Shown: positions 1-8,378, numbered from the stretch's first letter. The stretch is 64,000 nt of DNA from Bradyrhizobium sp. U87765 SZCCT0048 (GCF_018131225.1 NZ_JAFCMM010000004.1:124001-188000); one strand, 5' to 3'. Notes: generated from the letters alone by a model not told the origin. Made by a program: numbers and translations.

Positions 1-533
1 GTCATGTCGGCGCGCGACTGGCGGATGGTCTCGTCGATCGAGCGCGTGGCGTGGCCGACCTTCAGGCCCATGTCCCACAGGCAGTAGAGGATGGCCTCGG
101 CGACCTGCTCGCCCCAGGCGGTCTGCTTGTAGGGCAGCAGGAACAGCAGGTCGATGTCGGACTGTGGCGCCAGCAGGCCGCGGCCATAGCCGCCGGTGGC
201 GACCACCGACATGCGCTCGGCCTCCGACGGCGTCGGGACCTTGTAGAGATAGCGCGTCGCCGCGTTGAACAGCAGGCGGATGACGTCGTCCTGGATGGTG
301 CAGAGCTGCTCGGCGCAGCGCCGGCCGTGGCGATCTCTGAGCAACTGGGCCTGGACGAGCTCGCGCGCGGTCGCGGTTTCGGCCTTGAGCAACTGGGCGA
401 GGGCGGCGCGAAAGGCATCGTCGCGGCCGGCATGGGTGTCGGCCAGGGCCGCGATCTGCGCTTCGATGCGCGCGGTATCGAACAGGAGCTGAGGCTGCTT
501 TTGCGTGTCGATCAAGGCGCTGTCGCTGTCCAT
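1..533 (-). CDS. glnD: PII uridylyltransferase GlnD, N-terminal part (cut by window edge)
   Basis: The reading frame starts at an ATG at 533 and runs off the left edge with 177 codons visible. GlnD uridylylates and de-uridylylates PII proteins in response to glutamine, so it is the primary nitrogen sensor in the cytoplasm. The visible part contains the nucleotidyltransferase signature: GGYGRG at about residues 114-119 followed by SDIDLLFL at 125-132, with the metal-binding Asp pair. The preceding stretch is the family's helical N-terminal segment (for example RDRHGRR near 67-72). HD and ACT domains would lie outside the window. The neighbour at 790 is divergent, so the 256-bp gap must hold both promoters. 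Identification is from motifs and general resemblance; I am confident of the family. Confidence 0.9.
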   Translation of the reverse strand, partial: MDSDSALIDTQKQPQLLFDTARIEAQIAALADTHAGRDDAFRAALAQLLKAETATARELVQAQLLRDRHGRRCAEQLCTIQDDVIRLLFNAATRYLYKVPTPSEAERMSVVATGGYGRGLLAPQSDIDLLFLLPYKQTAWGEQVAEAILYCLWDMGLKVGHATRSIDETIRQSRADM

Positions 534-789
534 GGACCACCGGGATAACGGACAAGCCGCGAAGTGTCACCAGCGATTCTCGGGCAAGGATAAAGCTGTT
601 CTCGTTTACGGGGCACGAAGAGAAGCTTTCTGCTGTCGCACGGCGGCTCGGGATGCGGATTTTCTGGTTGACGCGTCAATGTAACCGTTTGAAATTAAAG
701 GTCGAATTCTATTTTCGCAACAGGCGGGCCGGGGGCCTCGTCGACGCGTTTGCGAATCTCTCAGCCGATCTGTCCCCCGGGAGCCGACG

Positions 790-1761
790 ATGACCTTCCT
801 TTCCCGGCGCATGTTCGCCGCCCTCGCCCTGTTCACCGCGATCCCCGCGGTGGCGTGCGCCGCCGACGCGCCCAAGCAGATCGCGATCGACTGGGCGACC
901 TACAACCCGGTGTCCATCGTGCTCAAGGAGAAGGGGCTCCTCGAGAAGGAGTTCGCCAAGGACGGCATCAAGATCGTGTGGGTGCAGTCGGCCGGCTCCA
1001 ACAAGGCGCTCGAGTTTCTCAACGCCGGTTCGATCGACTTCGGCTCGACCGCGGGCTCCGCGGCGCTGGTCGCCCGCATCAACGGCAATCCGATCAAGTC
1101 GATCTACGTCTATTCGCGCCCCGAATGGACCGCGCTGGTCACCACTAAAGACTCGAAGATCGCCAGGGTCGAGGATCTCAAGGGCAAGCGCGTCGCCGTG
1201 ACCCGCGGCACCGATCCGCACATCTTCCTGGTGCGGGCGCTGCAGGGCGCCGGCCTCACCGAGAAGGACATCACCCCGGTGCTGCTGCAGCATGCCGACG
1301 GCAAGACCGCGCTGATCCGCGGCGATGTCGACGCCTGGGCCGGCCTCGATCCGATGATGGCGCAGGCCGAGGTCGAGGATGGCGCCAAGCTGTTCTTCCG
1401 CAAGCCCGAGGCCAACACCTGGGGCATCCTCAATGTCCGCGAGCAGTTCCTCAAGGACCATCCGGATCTCGTCCGCCGCGTGCTCGCGACCTATGAAGAG
1501 GCGCGCAAGGACGCGCTGGCCAACTACGACGATCTCAAGCGTTCGTTCATCGGCGTTACCAAGCTGTCGGACGCGGTCGTCGACAAGCAGCTCAAGGAGC
1601 GTACCGAGCTGACCCACAGCCGTATCGGTGCGCCCCAGCGCGAGTCGATCCTGGCCGCGGGCCTCGCGCTGCAGCAGGCCGGCGTCATCGACGCCAAGGT
1701 CGACGTCAAGGGCACGGTCGATGCCCTGATCGACGACCAGGTGCCGCTGCCGACGAACTGA
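790..1761 (+). CDS. ssuA: aliphatic sulfonate-type ABC transporter substrate-binding protein
   Basis: A 323-residue periplasmic binding protein of the SsuA/TauA/NrtA class that captures the substrate for the permease and ATPase encoded just downstream. A Sec signal peptide covers about residues 1-25 (basic start, hydrophobic core, VACAA before the mature DAPK). The mature part shows the class pattern: a first lobe with IDWATYNP and the glycine-rich SAGSNKALEF, then FGSTAGSAAL, and LKGKRVAVTRGTDPH at the start of the second lobe. The order SBP-permease-ATPase fits an ssuACB operon. No monooxygenase gene (ssuD, tauD) is adjacent, so the true ligand (alkanesulfonate, taurine or another organosulfur or nitrogen compound) is not fixed by the sequence. 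Start: first ATG, after GGGAGCCG. Confidence 0.8.
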   Translation: MTFLSRRMFAALALFTAIPAVACAADAPKQIAIDWATYNPVSIVLKEKGLLEKEFAKDGIKIVWVQSAGSNKALEFLNAGSIDFGSTAGSAALVARINGNPIKSIYVYSRPEWTALVTTKDSKIARVEDLKGKRVAVTRGTDPHIFLVRALQGAGLTEKDITPVLLQHADGKTALIRGDVDAWAGLDPMMAQAEVEDGAKLFFRKPEANTWGILNVREQFLKDHPDLVRRVLATYEEARKDALANYDDLKRSFIGVTKLSDAVVDKQLKERTELTHSRIGAPQRESILAAGLALQQAGVIDAKVDVKGTVDALIDDQVPLPTN

Positions 1762-1780
1762 GTTCTGTCTGAGTGGCACG

Positions 1781-1815
1781 CGCGGCCCGCGCCTCGCGGG
1801 CCGCGTTTGCATTTT
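1781..1815 (+). terminator. strong hairpin plus T-rich tail between ssuA and ssuC
   Basis: A perfect 11-bp stem (CGCGGCCCGCG at 1781-1791 with its complement at 1795-1805) encloses a 3-base loop and is followed by TTTGCATTTT. It sits 20 bases after the stop of the binding protein and before the permease gene. The structure is seen directly. I infer partial termination or 3'-end protection, which would raise binding-protein mRNA over transporter mRNA, as is common in ABC importer operons. Confidence 0.6.
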
Positions 1816-1860
1816 GATCGCTTGCTTTCTGGGCCGGGACGCGATTTGGCTAGGGTGATG

Positions 1861-2709
1861 ATGAGCGAGATTTCCACCCTGCCCGCGTCCGGTTCTGTCG
1901 CAGAGGGGGCGCCCGAGCGTTCCTCGCGCTGGCGTCGCCTTGCCGGCCCCGCGCTCGGCTTGATCGTGCCGGTCGGCGTTGCGCTGGCCTGGGAGCTGGT
2001 GGTCGCCGCCGGCTGGTCGACCGGCCGCCTCGTGCCGCCGCCGAGCCGGGTGCTGGTCACGCTGGTCGAACTCGCCCGCAGCGGCGAGCTGCTGCGCCAT
2101 GTCGTCGCGACATTGTGGCGGGTCGCCGCGGGCTTTGCGCTCGGCGTCGTCGCCGGCACGCTGCTCGGCGCCGTCGCCGGCTACTGGTCGCTGGCGCGGC
2201 GGCTGCTCGACCCGACCTTGCAGGCGCTGCGCGCCATTCCGTCGATCGCCTGGGTGCCGCTGTTCATCCTGTGGCTCGGCATCTTCGAGCCGTCGAAGAT
2301 CGCGCTGATCGCGGTCGGCGTGTTCTTCCCCATCTATCTCGGCGTCACCGCCGCCATCCTGTCGGTCGACCGCAAGATCGTCGAGGTCGGGCGCATCTAC
2401 CGCCTGTCGGGCTTCGCCATGATCCGCCGCATTCTGCTGCCCGCGGTGCTGCCGGCCTATGTGGTGTCGCTGCGCGCCGGCCTCGGGCTCGGCTGGATGT
2501 TCGTCGTCGCCGCCGAGTTCATGGGCGCGTCGGAAGGCCTCGGCTTCCTGCTCACCGATGGGCAGCAGCTCGGCAAGCCGGCGCAGATCATGGCCGCCAT
2601 CATCGTGTTTGCCGTGCTCGGCAAGTTCACCGACTGGGTGGTCGAGCTTGCGACCGCGCCGCTGCTGCGCTGGCAGGATTCGTTCGGCGCCCGCGCGGGC
2701 GGGAGGTGA
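1861..2709 (+). CDS. ssuC: ABC transporter permease, SsuC type
   Basis: Inner-membrane permease of about 282 residues with roughly six transmembrane helices, forming the channel of the importer. The conserved permease (EAA) loop is seen as GRIYRLSGFAMIRRILLPAV followed by LPAYVVSLRAGLGLGW, typical of the SsuC/TauC/NrtB family; ALRAIPSIAWVPLFILWLG is the other family hallmark. The open frame extends upstream to a TTG at 1807, but AGGG at 1852-1855 sits at the right distance from the ATG at 1861, so that start is chosen; the ATG one codon earlier is also possible. The ATPase gene begins 2 bases after its stop, so the two are translated together. Confidence 0.85.
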   Translation: MSEISTLPASGSVAEGAPERSSRWRRLAGPALGLIVPVGVALAWELVVAAGWSTGRLVPPPSRVLVTLVELARSGELLRHVVATLWRVAAGFALGVVAGTLLGAVAGYWSLARRLLDPTLQALRAIPSIAWVPLFILWLGIFEPSKIALIAVGVFFPIYLGVTAAILSVDRKIVEVGRIYRLSGFAMIRRILLPAVLPAYVVSLRAGLGLGWMFVVAAEFMGASEGLGFLLTDGQQLGKPAQIMAAIIVFAVLGKFTDWVVELATAPLLRWQDSFGARAGGR

Positions 2710-2711
2710 CG

Positions 2712-3491
2712 ATGCTGACCCTCGACCGTGTCGGCAAGGTCTACCCCAACGGCGTGCAGGCGCTCGAAGGGTTTACCGCCGAGATCAGGCTCGGCGAGAT
2801 TGTCGCCATCATCGGCGGCTCCGGTTGCGGCAAGTCGACGCTGCTGCGTGCGATCTGCGGGCTCGATCCGGCCTCGACCGGCCGCATCGCCCTCGATGGC
2901 GCGGCGGTGACGGCGCCGCATGAGAACATCGGCATCATCTTCCAGGAGCCGCGGCTGCTGCCGTGGCTCAGTGTCGCCGACAATATCGGCTTCGGCCTGT
3001 CCGGCGATCCGGCTGCCGTGCGCAAGGACAAGGTGGCGCGGGCGCTCGACCGCGTCGGGCTCACTGACAAGGCCGGCGCGTGGCCGCGCGAACTGTCCGG
3101 CGGCCAGGCGCAGCGTGTCGCCATCGCGCGGGCGCTGGCGCCGCGGCCCGAGGTGCTGCTGCTCGACGAGCCGTTCTCCGCGCTCGATGCCTTCACCCGC
3201 GCCGACCTGCAGGATCACCTGCTGGCGCTGTGGGAAGATTTCCGACCGACCCTGTTGCTCGTGACCCATGATGTCGACGAGGCGGTGGTGCTGGCCGACC
3301 GCATCATGGTGATGCGGCCGCGGCCCGGCCGGCTGTTCGAGGAGATCAAGGTCGAGCTGTCGCGGCCGCGTGACCGCGCGTCCGAGGCGTTCGACGCGGT
3401 CAAGCGCCAGGTCATGACCGCGCTCGACCGTTCGCTCGATCGCAGCCGCCGCCCGGTGGACGGTTGGTTGACGGCGGGCGAGGGCATATAG
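2712..3491 (+). CDS. ssuB: ABC transporter ATP-binding protein, SsuB type
   Basis: Cytoplasmic ATPase (259 residues) that powers the importer. It carries a complete nucleotide-binding domain: Walker A GGSGCGKST near residues 34-42, Q-loop IIFQEPRLLPW, the signature LSGGQAQRVAIARAL, Walker B LLLDEPFSALD, and the switch histidine in LLVTHDVDEA. The Q-loop text EPRLLPW is characteristic of the nitrate/sulfonate/taurine ATPases. The ATG at 2712 follows GGGAGGTGAC, a strong ribosome-binding site that overlaps the end of the permease gene. The open frame continues upstream, but that part lies inside the permease gene in another frame and is not coding. Confidence 0.88.
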   Translation: MLTLDRVGKVYPNGVQALEGFTAEIRLGEIVAIIGGSGCGKSTLLRAICGLDPASTGRIALDGAAVTAPHENIGIIFQEPRLLPWLSVADNIGFGLSGDPAAVRKDKVARALDRVGLTDKAGAWPRELSGGQAQRVAIARALAPRPEVLLLDEPFSALDAFTRADLQDHLLALWEDFRPTLLLVTHDVDEAVVLADRIMVMRPRPGRLFEEIKVELSRPRDRASEAFDAVKRQVMTALDRSLDRSRRPVDGWLTAGEGI

Positions 3492-3536
3492 TCGCGCCCG
3501 ACACGCCCCCTCCGAACCGAGCTGGAGACCATTCTC

Positions 3537-4049
3537 ATGGATTCGACCGAGCTGCGCGCCATGCAGGCGCCGATCAAGGACCGCTACCGCGCCGATCCCA
3601 AGGCCGCCTTCATCACCCTGCGCGCCCAAGGATCGCTGGAGAGCGAAGGCATCGCCTGCAAGATCGAAACCGGCCGCGCCGCGGCGGCGATCGCCGGCCT
3701 GCATCCGGCGACCGGCGGCTCGGGCCTCGAACTGTGCTCCGGCGACATGCTGCTGGAGGCGCTGGTCGCCTGCGCCGGCGTGACATTGAAGTCGGTGGCC
3801 ACCGCGATCGACGTGCCGCTGAAATCAGGCCATGTCAGCGCCGAGGGCGACCTCGACTTCCGCGGCACCCTCGGCGTCGACAAGGAAGCGCCGGTCGGCT
3901 TCGCAGCCATCCGCCTCAAGTTCGACGTCGACACCGACGCGCCGCAGGACAAGCTCGACCAATTGCTCAAGCTCACCGAACGCTACTGCGTGGTCTACCA
4001 GACCATCAAGCACGGCCCGCCGGTGACGGTCTCGCTCGCGCGGGTTTAG
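3537..4049 (+). CDS. OsmC/Ohr family peroxidase-like protein
   Basis: A 170-residue cytoplasmic protein of the OsmC superfamily, thiol-dependent peroxidases that reduce organic hydroperoxides. The two expected redox cysteines are present: C79 in the ALVACAGVTLKSV helix and C151 in ERYCVVYQT. The fold order (beta strands, long helix with the first Cys, then the second Cys near the C terminus) fits OsmC rather than Ohr. It starts 45 bases after the ssuB stop and could be cotranscribed with it. Whether it protects during sulfur acquisition or simply sits there is not shown by the sequence. Start ATG after GGAGACC. Confidence 0.8.
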   Translation: MDSTELRAMQAPIKDRYRADPKAAFITLRAQGSLESEGIACKIETGRAAAAIAGLHPATGGSGLELCSGDMLLEALVACAGVTLKSVATAIDVPLKSGHVSAEGDLDFRGTLGVDKEAPVGFAAIRLKFDVDTDAPQDKLDQLLKLTERYCVVYQTIKHGPPVTVSLARV

Positions 4050-4060
4050 GGTGGACCACA

Positions 4061-4180
4061 ATCCGTCATCCTGAGGTGCGAGCGAAGCGAGCCTCGAAGG
4101 ATGGACGGCCCCTGAGCCACTGCACAGGCCGTCGCCCTTCGAGGGCCGCGCGAGGGCGCGGCCACCTCAGGGTGACGGAT
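4061..4180. repeat. 120-bp intergenic palindromic repeat
   Basis: Arms ATCCGTCATCCTGAGGTG (4061-4078) and CACCTCAGGGTGACGGAT (4163-4180) are complementary at 17 of 18 positions; inside, CTCGAAGG and CCTTCGAG form a second nested pair. It lies after the OsmC stop. The form is that of the mobile palindromic repeats common in Bradyrhizobium-type genomes. Confidence 0.7.
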
Positions 4181-4272
4181 GACCACGGTCGAACTCTCAT
4201 CATGCTCTAGCGCGACTTCCCTCCGCGCCACCCAGTCCGCGTCGCGGCCAGGCATGAAAGTCTCTTTCGCCC

Positions 4273-5079
4273 ATGTCTCCCGAACTCTCCTTCGCGCTGC
4301 TGCTCGTGCTGCGCATGGCCGTCGCCGCGGCCTTCGTGGTCAGCGCGTCGGTCATCACCGAGCGCGTTGGACCCGTGATCGGCGCGCTGATCGCGACGCT
4401 GCCGATCTCCGCCGGGCCGTCCTACGTCTTTCTGGCCATGGATCACGATGCGTCGTTCGTGTCGGCGAGCGCGCTGGCGAGCCTGCCGGTCAATGCCGCA
4501 ACGATCATGATGGGGCTGACCTATGTGCTGCTGGCGCAGCGCCATCGCATGATCGTGGCCGTCGCGGCCGCGGTCGCGGTGTGGCTGACGTGTTCGGCGT
4601 TGATCCGGATGACGAGCTGGTCGCTGGCCGGCGGCCTCGCGGTGAACGCGGTGGCGTTCGCGATCTGCCTGCCGCTGCTCAGCGGCTATCGTCATGCGCG
4701 GATGCCGCTGGTGACGCGGCGGTGGTACGACATCCCGCTGCGCGCGGCGCTGGTGGCGACACTGGTGGCGCTGGTGGTCGGCACGTCGGGGTGGGTCGGC
4801 CCGCAGGTCACCGGCGTGATCGCGCTGTTCCCGATGGTGTTCACCAGCATGATGCTGATCCTGCATCCGCGCCTCGGCGGCCCCGCCACGGCTGCGGTGA
4901 TCGCCAACAGCGGCTGGGGGCTGCTCGGCTTCGGCATTGCCGTCGCCGTGCTCCATGTCGCCGCGCTGCCGCTAGGCTCCGCCGCCGCACTTGGTCTTGC
5001 GCTCGCGACCTGCGTCTGCTGGAATCTCGGCCTGTGGTGGCTCGGCCGCCGAAGCAAGGCGCGCCGCTCGCCGGCTTGA
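4273..5079 (+). CDS. integral membrane protein of unknown function
   Basis: A 268-residue protein that is almost wholly hydrophobic, with about eight predicted membrane segments separated by very short loops (for example VLRMAVAAAFVVSASVI, MIVAVAAAVAVWLTCSALI, LAVNAVAFAICLPLLSG, MVFTSMMLIL). A short basic tail (RRSKARR) ends it, probably in the cytoplasm. There are no recognisable transporter signatures, nucleotide-binding sites or catalytic motifs, so I assign no function; distant resemblance to the GlpM-like group of small membrane proteins is possible. The start ATG at 4273 has the hydrophobic sequence immediately behind it. The tautomerase gene follows after 67 bases on the same strand. 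Confidence 0.6.
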   Translation: MSPELSFALLLVLRMAVAAAFVVSASVITERVGPVIGALIATLPISAGPSYVFLAMDHDASFVSASALASLPVNAATIMMGLTYVLLAQRHRMIVAVAAAVAVWLTCSALIRMTSWSLAGGLAVNAVAFAICLPLLSGYRHARMPLVTRRWYDIPLRAALVATLVALVVGTSGWVGPQVTGVIALFPMVFTSMMLILHPRLGGPATAAVIANSGWGLLGFGIAVAVLHVAALPLGSAAALGLALATCVCWNLGLWWLGRRSKARRSPA

Positions 5080-5146
5080 CTTCGATCGGTCCGGGCTTGA
5101 AACAGGCGCACGCTCGCCGATCCCGGCGCGAAACGGAGCCGGTCCC

Positions 5147-5488
5147 TTGCCCCATATCGTCTGCCACTACTCCGTTCCCCAGGACATGCCGCCGCTGCGG
5201 GACCTCCTGCTGGCGCTGCACCACGCCGCCGCCGCCACCGGTGTCGTGAAGGCCGAAGACCTCAAGATCCGCGCGCTGCCGTTCAGCGACTACCTCGTCG
5301 CCGGCGAGCAGCGCTCGTTCTTCCATGTCAGCCTGTACATGCTGGCCGGCCGCACCGCGGCGCAGAAGCTGGCGCTGAGCGTCGCGTTGCGCGAAATCCT
5401 GAGCGGCCTCCTGACATCGACCTACAGCATCAGCATCGATATCAGGGACATGGATCCCGATGCGTACAAGAAGCGGCTGCTGGACTAA
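5147..5488 (+). CDS. 5-carboxymethyl-2-hydroxymuconate isomerase-like tautomerase
   Basis: A 113-residue protein of the CHMI branch of the tautomerase superfamily. Members isomerise 5-carboxymethyl-2-hydroxymuconate in homoprotocatechuate breakdown, with the amino-terminal proline exposed after removal of Met as general base. The start is therefore decided by chemistry: a TTG at 5147 places Pro second (PHIVCHYS) with GGAG nine bases upstream, whereas longer in-frame starts would bury that proline. SFFHVSLYMLAGRTAAQKL matches the core beta-strand and Gly-Arg turn of the family. No other genes of homoprotocatechuate degradation are nearby, so the physiological substrate is open. Confidence 0.7.
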   Translation: MPHIVCHYSVPQDMPPLRDLLLALHHAAAATGVVKAEDLKIRALPFSDYLVAGEQRSFFHVSLYMLAGRTAAQKLALSVALREILSGLLTSTYSISIDIRDMDPDAYKKRLLD

Positions 5489-5522
5489 GGTCCAGCTCAT
5501 TCCGCCGATCGCGGTTGATCCC

Positions 5523-5569
5523 CCTCATGGTGAGGAGCGCGGCAACGCCGCGCGTCTCGAACCATGAGG
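5523..5569. repeat. 47-bp palindromic repeat, copy 1
   Basis: Arms CCTCATGGT (5523-5531) and ACCATGAGG (5561-5569) enclose a GC-rich inner hairpin with GAGCGCGGC and GCCGCGCGTCTC. A second copy in opposite orientation, with the same total length, lies at 12794-12840. Confidence 0.75.
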
Positions 5570-5618
5570 CCACGGCGGAGTCGCGTTGCAGCGGTTCGCA
5601 GCGGTCGTGTGTTCTTCT

Positions 5619-5723
5619 GCGTCATCGCCGGGCCCGCGCGTCAGCGCCGTGACCCGGTGATCCATCCTGGATGCTGAGAACACGAGAGGAGCTGGATGCG
5701 CGGGTCAAGCCCGCGCATGACGG
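5619..5723. repeat. about 105-bp composite palindromic repeat, copy 1
   Basis: The element is bounded by GCGTCAT and ATGACG, contains a first hairpin (CCGGG...CCCGG), an inner ATCC/GGAT junction (GATCCATC...AGCTGGAT), and a second hairpin (GCGCGGG...CCCGCGC). Related copies occur at 12620-12730 and 26322-26432 with the same layout. Confidence 0.75.
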
Positions 5724-5907
5724 TGGTGGGTGTCGAGGCGTTTCGTCTCATCAAACATGAGCCGCACACGCTCGTCGTCGGTCCATCACGCGGACCGTCA
5801 TGTTCATGACCTGCCTTCACGCCACGGCGCTGTGTCGCTGATAGCGTCTCTACCCACTCACGTGATGTGTGCTACAGACATGTGAGCCACTTCCGCGAGG
5901 AGCCGTC

Positions 5908-6501
5908 GTGAACCTGCACGCCGTGACCGCTGAGGACGCGTTCGTGCACCTCGAACCCCTGACGTCGGCCCACCGCGACGATCTGCGTGCGGCGTGTAAT
6001 GCGGATACCGATGTCTGGACCAGCCTCTATCCCATCTCCTGGGCCGGCGCGCATTTCGATCCCTGCTGGGACTGGCTTGCGGGCGAGGTCGCAGCCGGCC
6101 GTTATATCGCCCATGCCGTGATCGCCGGCGGCCGCTGCGGCGGGATGACCTGTTATCTCAACATCGACCGCCGCCATGGCGTCGTCGAGATCGGCGGCAC
6201 CTATTACCGCCCCGACTGGCGCGGCGGCCCGGTCAACCCGGCGGCCAAGCGCCTGATGATCGCCAACGCCTTCACCGCCGGCGCCCGCCGCGTCGTCTTC
6301 CGCATCGATGCGATCAATGCCCGCTCCCGCGCGGCAGTCAGCAAGCTCGGCGCGCAATTCGAAGGCATCCTGCGCCAGGACATGATCACCTGGACCGGCC
6401 GTATCCGCGACACGGCGGTGTATTCGATCCTGGCGGATGAATGGCCGGCGGTGCGGGCGGGATTGGACGGACGGTTGTTGGGATTGGGCGGCGCGACGTA
6501 G
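5908..6501 (+). CDS. GNAT-family N-acetyltransferase, RimJ/RimL type
   Basis: About 197 residues, resembling the acetyl-CoA-dependent RimJ/RimL group that acetylates protein N termini or small molecules. The opening VHLEPLTSAHRDDLRAA is the usual first strand and helix of this group; GGTYYRPDWRGGPVNPAAKRLM corresponds to the acetyl-CoA-binding region, and RVVFRIDAINARSRAAVSKLG is the late strand and helix with the Asn-Ser pattern that closes over the cofactor. The GTG at 5908 is preferred because GAGGAG lies five bases upstream; a GTG at 5869 would add 13 residues without family support. The substrate cannot be inferred and the gene stands alone between repeats and an atypical gene. Confidence 0.78.
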   Translation: MNLHAVTAEDAFVHLEPLTSAHRDDLRAACNADTDVWTSLYPISWAGAHFDPCWDWLAGEVAAGRYIAHAVIAGGRCGGMTCYLNIDRRHGVVEIGGTYYRPDWRGGPVNPAAKRLMIANAFTAGARRVVFRIDAINARSRAAVSKLGAQFEGILRQDMITWTGRIRDTAVYSILADEWPAVRAGLDGRLLGLGGAT

Positions 6502-6647
6502 GAGGCACGTCCATCACAAGCGTGACGTTGGTTTTTGATAGCGCATTCGGGCAACTCGCCAGGTGAGACGCCTCAATTTGGACCTGTTCGGCCTTTCACC
6601 ATTCGGGACAGTTGCGATTGCGGGGATCAATGGGGCTGGAAGCGATC

Positions 6648-8378
6648 ATGAGAATGATGAAGCCTCTCATTCTTGCGTTCATCCTGTTGTCTATGGCGTG
6701 CCTGAAGGATGCGCAGGCCTGCTTGGGGCCGCATCAAAGGACGTTTCCATCCTGCGAAATCAGCGCCCCTCGCAAGGACGAGCGAACGACGATCGTCTAT
6801 GTCAACAGCGGTAGCGGCCTTTCGTCGGTCACGCCCGGCAGCGATGCAATCGTCACGGAGGTCGTCGATGTCGAGATCGGCGTCGCCGACAAGCCTCACT
6901 ACATTGTCCTGTCGAGTGGAAAGCCGATCATCTGGCGGTTCACCGGACGAACTAATGCTATATCGCGTGTCGTCGTTCTAGGCTCGCAATTCAATGGTGC
7001 TGCACGGAGCGGAGTTGTTGGTGTTCCACGCGACCGGATTCTATTCGCCAAGACCGACATGGAGAAATTGAAAAGCAGGCCCCGGACCTCGTGCGATTCG
7101 TTCTATACCGCCTGCGAAGCTTCCGCATATTTCGACATCCCCAAAGCTGACAGAATGCATCTTGCTGGAGAGGCACCAGCGGACCGTTATGGCGTCGACC
7201 AGTTCGTTGAGCGCCTCAGAGGGGATGTCGTCAGAATACCTCAAGACGGCTGGGTCGAGGAAGGTAAGAACGGCGGCTCGAAACTGAAAGGCGATGGCTG
7301 GCTGTATGGCGGGCAAAGTTCGGTCGGTCGTCACGAACTGTTTGGCGGCGGGGGCTATGTCGAGACAAGTCAAAATTACGAGCGAGGGCTGATCGAAATC
7401 GACGCGCTGAGCGTTGTTTCGCAAGAAGCGGTTCGCGACTACTCCGTCCTCCCGGCAACGGCCGGGATCCGGCAGTTGCTGGCGGACGGGAGTCTCGTTG
7501 GCTCTGATGATGCCCGATTCCGGGCCGCATACGACAGGTGGAACGAGCGCTTGAGCCGGTCTTACAGAAGCAAGCTCGATCCGAACTTCTTGTTCTCTTA
7601 CAAGGTCGACTTCCTTGTGACGCGGCCGCTGAAATTACCTGCCGGATTAACTCGTACTGAGTTTCTGGTTGGCGATGGCGTTGCTTCCCCGGACATGAAT
7701 GGCAATTCGTACTTCGCGTGCCTCCATTTCGCCGATCTCAGGGACGCGCGGATTGCTCCGCATGCTTCCGGCGATCCGCAATGTACTGCCGGTTTGGGTT
7801 CTCTGGTATTTTCGCGTCTTGAACAGTCGATGACAATGAGCGCATGGGCGTTTAATCGGATGCAGCGAGCAGCCCAGGTCGACAAGGACAAGTGTAGAGC
7901 TTTCGTGGTTTCGGGTGATGCATACTTCGCGGGAATCTCCGTTTCCGATGAGGCATTCCAGCAGCCTGCCATGGGCACCAAGCCGCGACGCATCGACGTG
8001 ATCGTCAATCGTTCCGGGAAGGTCGCACTCTATCTCGAGATGTCGAATGCTCGAGCTGACTGGCATATATTTCCTGCCACGCAGACGCAGATTACAGACG
8101 TCGTGCTGGGCCGGGGCAGCGCAGTGAGTGGACTAGCTTCGTCAGCTCAGACCTATACGGTGGAGCCCTCATCGCCCGCAATAGGACGGGAGTGCTACGA
8201 ATTCCTGCCGTCTGGAGACGCTTATCTGGGTGGTCCCGCCGCGCTGGCCCTTGATCAGAGTCTTCAGGTGTTGGCTGGCCATGCACTCGATAGTCTACTG
8301 CGTCAAACGAATGATGGAAGCTGGCCTCCTGTTGCCAGCGATCAGGATACTGCACGCGTGACTCTTGTGATCGAGTAG
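6648..8378 (+). CDS. secreted protein of unknown function with an internally duplicated module
   Basis: A protein of about 576 residues that I do not recognise. It begins with a Sec signal peptide (MRMMKPLILAFILLSMACL, likely cut after DAQA at residue 24), so it is exported. Two segments look alike: about residues 73-130 (VDVEIGVADKPHYIVLSSG, then IIWRF, then VVVLGS) and about 446-505 (IDVIVNRSGKVALYLEMSN, then WHIF, then DVVLGRGS). Both have the pattern of a small beta-rich domain in which Leu-Ser is followed by a Trp strand and a Val-Val-Leu-Gly strand. Many cysteines fit a periplasmic or extracellular location. The gene is visibly more A/T-rich, with A/T-ending codons, than all neighbours, which suggests transfer from elsewhere. 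The ATG at 6648 is chosen because of GGAAG upstream and the signal peptide. Confidence 0.65.
   Translation: MRMMKPLILAFILLSMACLKDAQACLGPHQRTFPSCEISAPRKDERTTIVYVNSGSGLSSVTPGSDAIVTEVVDVEIGVADKPHYIVLSSGKPIIWRFTGRTNAISRVVVLGSQFNGAARSGVVGVPRDRILFAKTDMEKLKSRPRTSCDSFYTACEASAYFDIPKADRMHLAGEAPADRYGVDQFVERLRGDVVRIPQDGWVEEGKNGGSKLKGDGWLYGGQSSVGRHELFGGGGYVETSQNYERGLIEIDALSVVSQEAVRDYSVLPATAGIRQLLADGSLVGSDDARFRAAYDRWNERLSRSYRSKLDPNFLFSYKVDFLVTRPLKLPAGLTRTEFLVGDGVASPDMNGNSYFACLHFADLRDARIAPHASGDPQCTAGLGSLVFSRLEQSMTMSAWAFNRMQRAAQVDKDKCRAFVVSGDAYFAGISVSDEAFQQPAMGTKPRRIDVIVNRSGKVALYLEMSNARADWHIFPATQTQITDVVLGRGSAVSGLASSAQTYTVEPSSPAIGRECYEFLPSGDAYLGGPAALALDQSLQVLAGHALDSLLRQTNDGSWPPVASDQDTARVTLVIE

Larger units (their letters stand above)
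5489..5907. other. intergenic region rich in palindromic repeats
   Basis: A 419-bp gap between the tautomerase and the acetyltransferase. It holds two repeat elements, listed separately (5523-5569 and 5619-5723). The rest shows no convincing coding frame; a ribosome-binding GAGGAG at 5897-5902 belongs to the next gene. Confidence 0.6.

Noticed and set aside
5489..5907. Possible CRISPR array because of repeated palindromes
   Set aside because: The repeats are not regularly spaced, differ in kind, and no cas gene is present.
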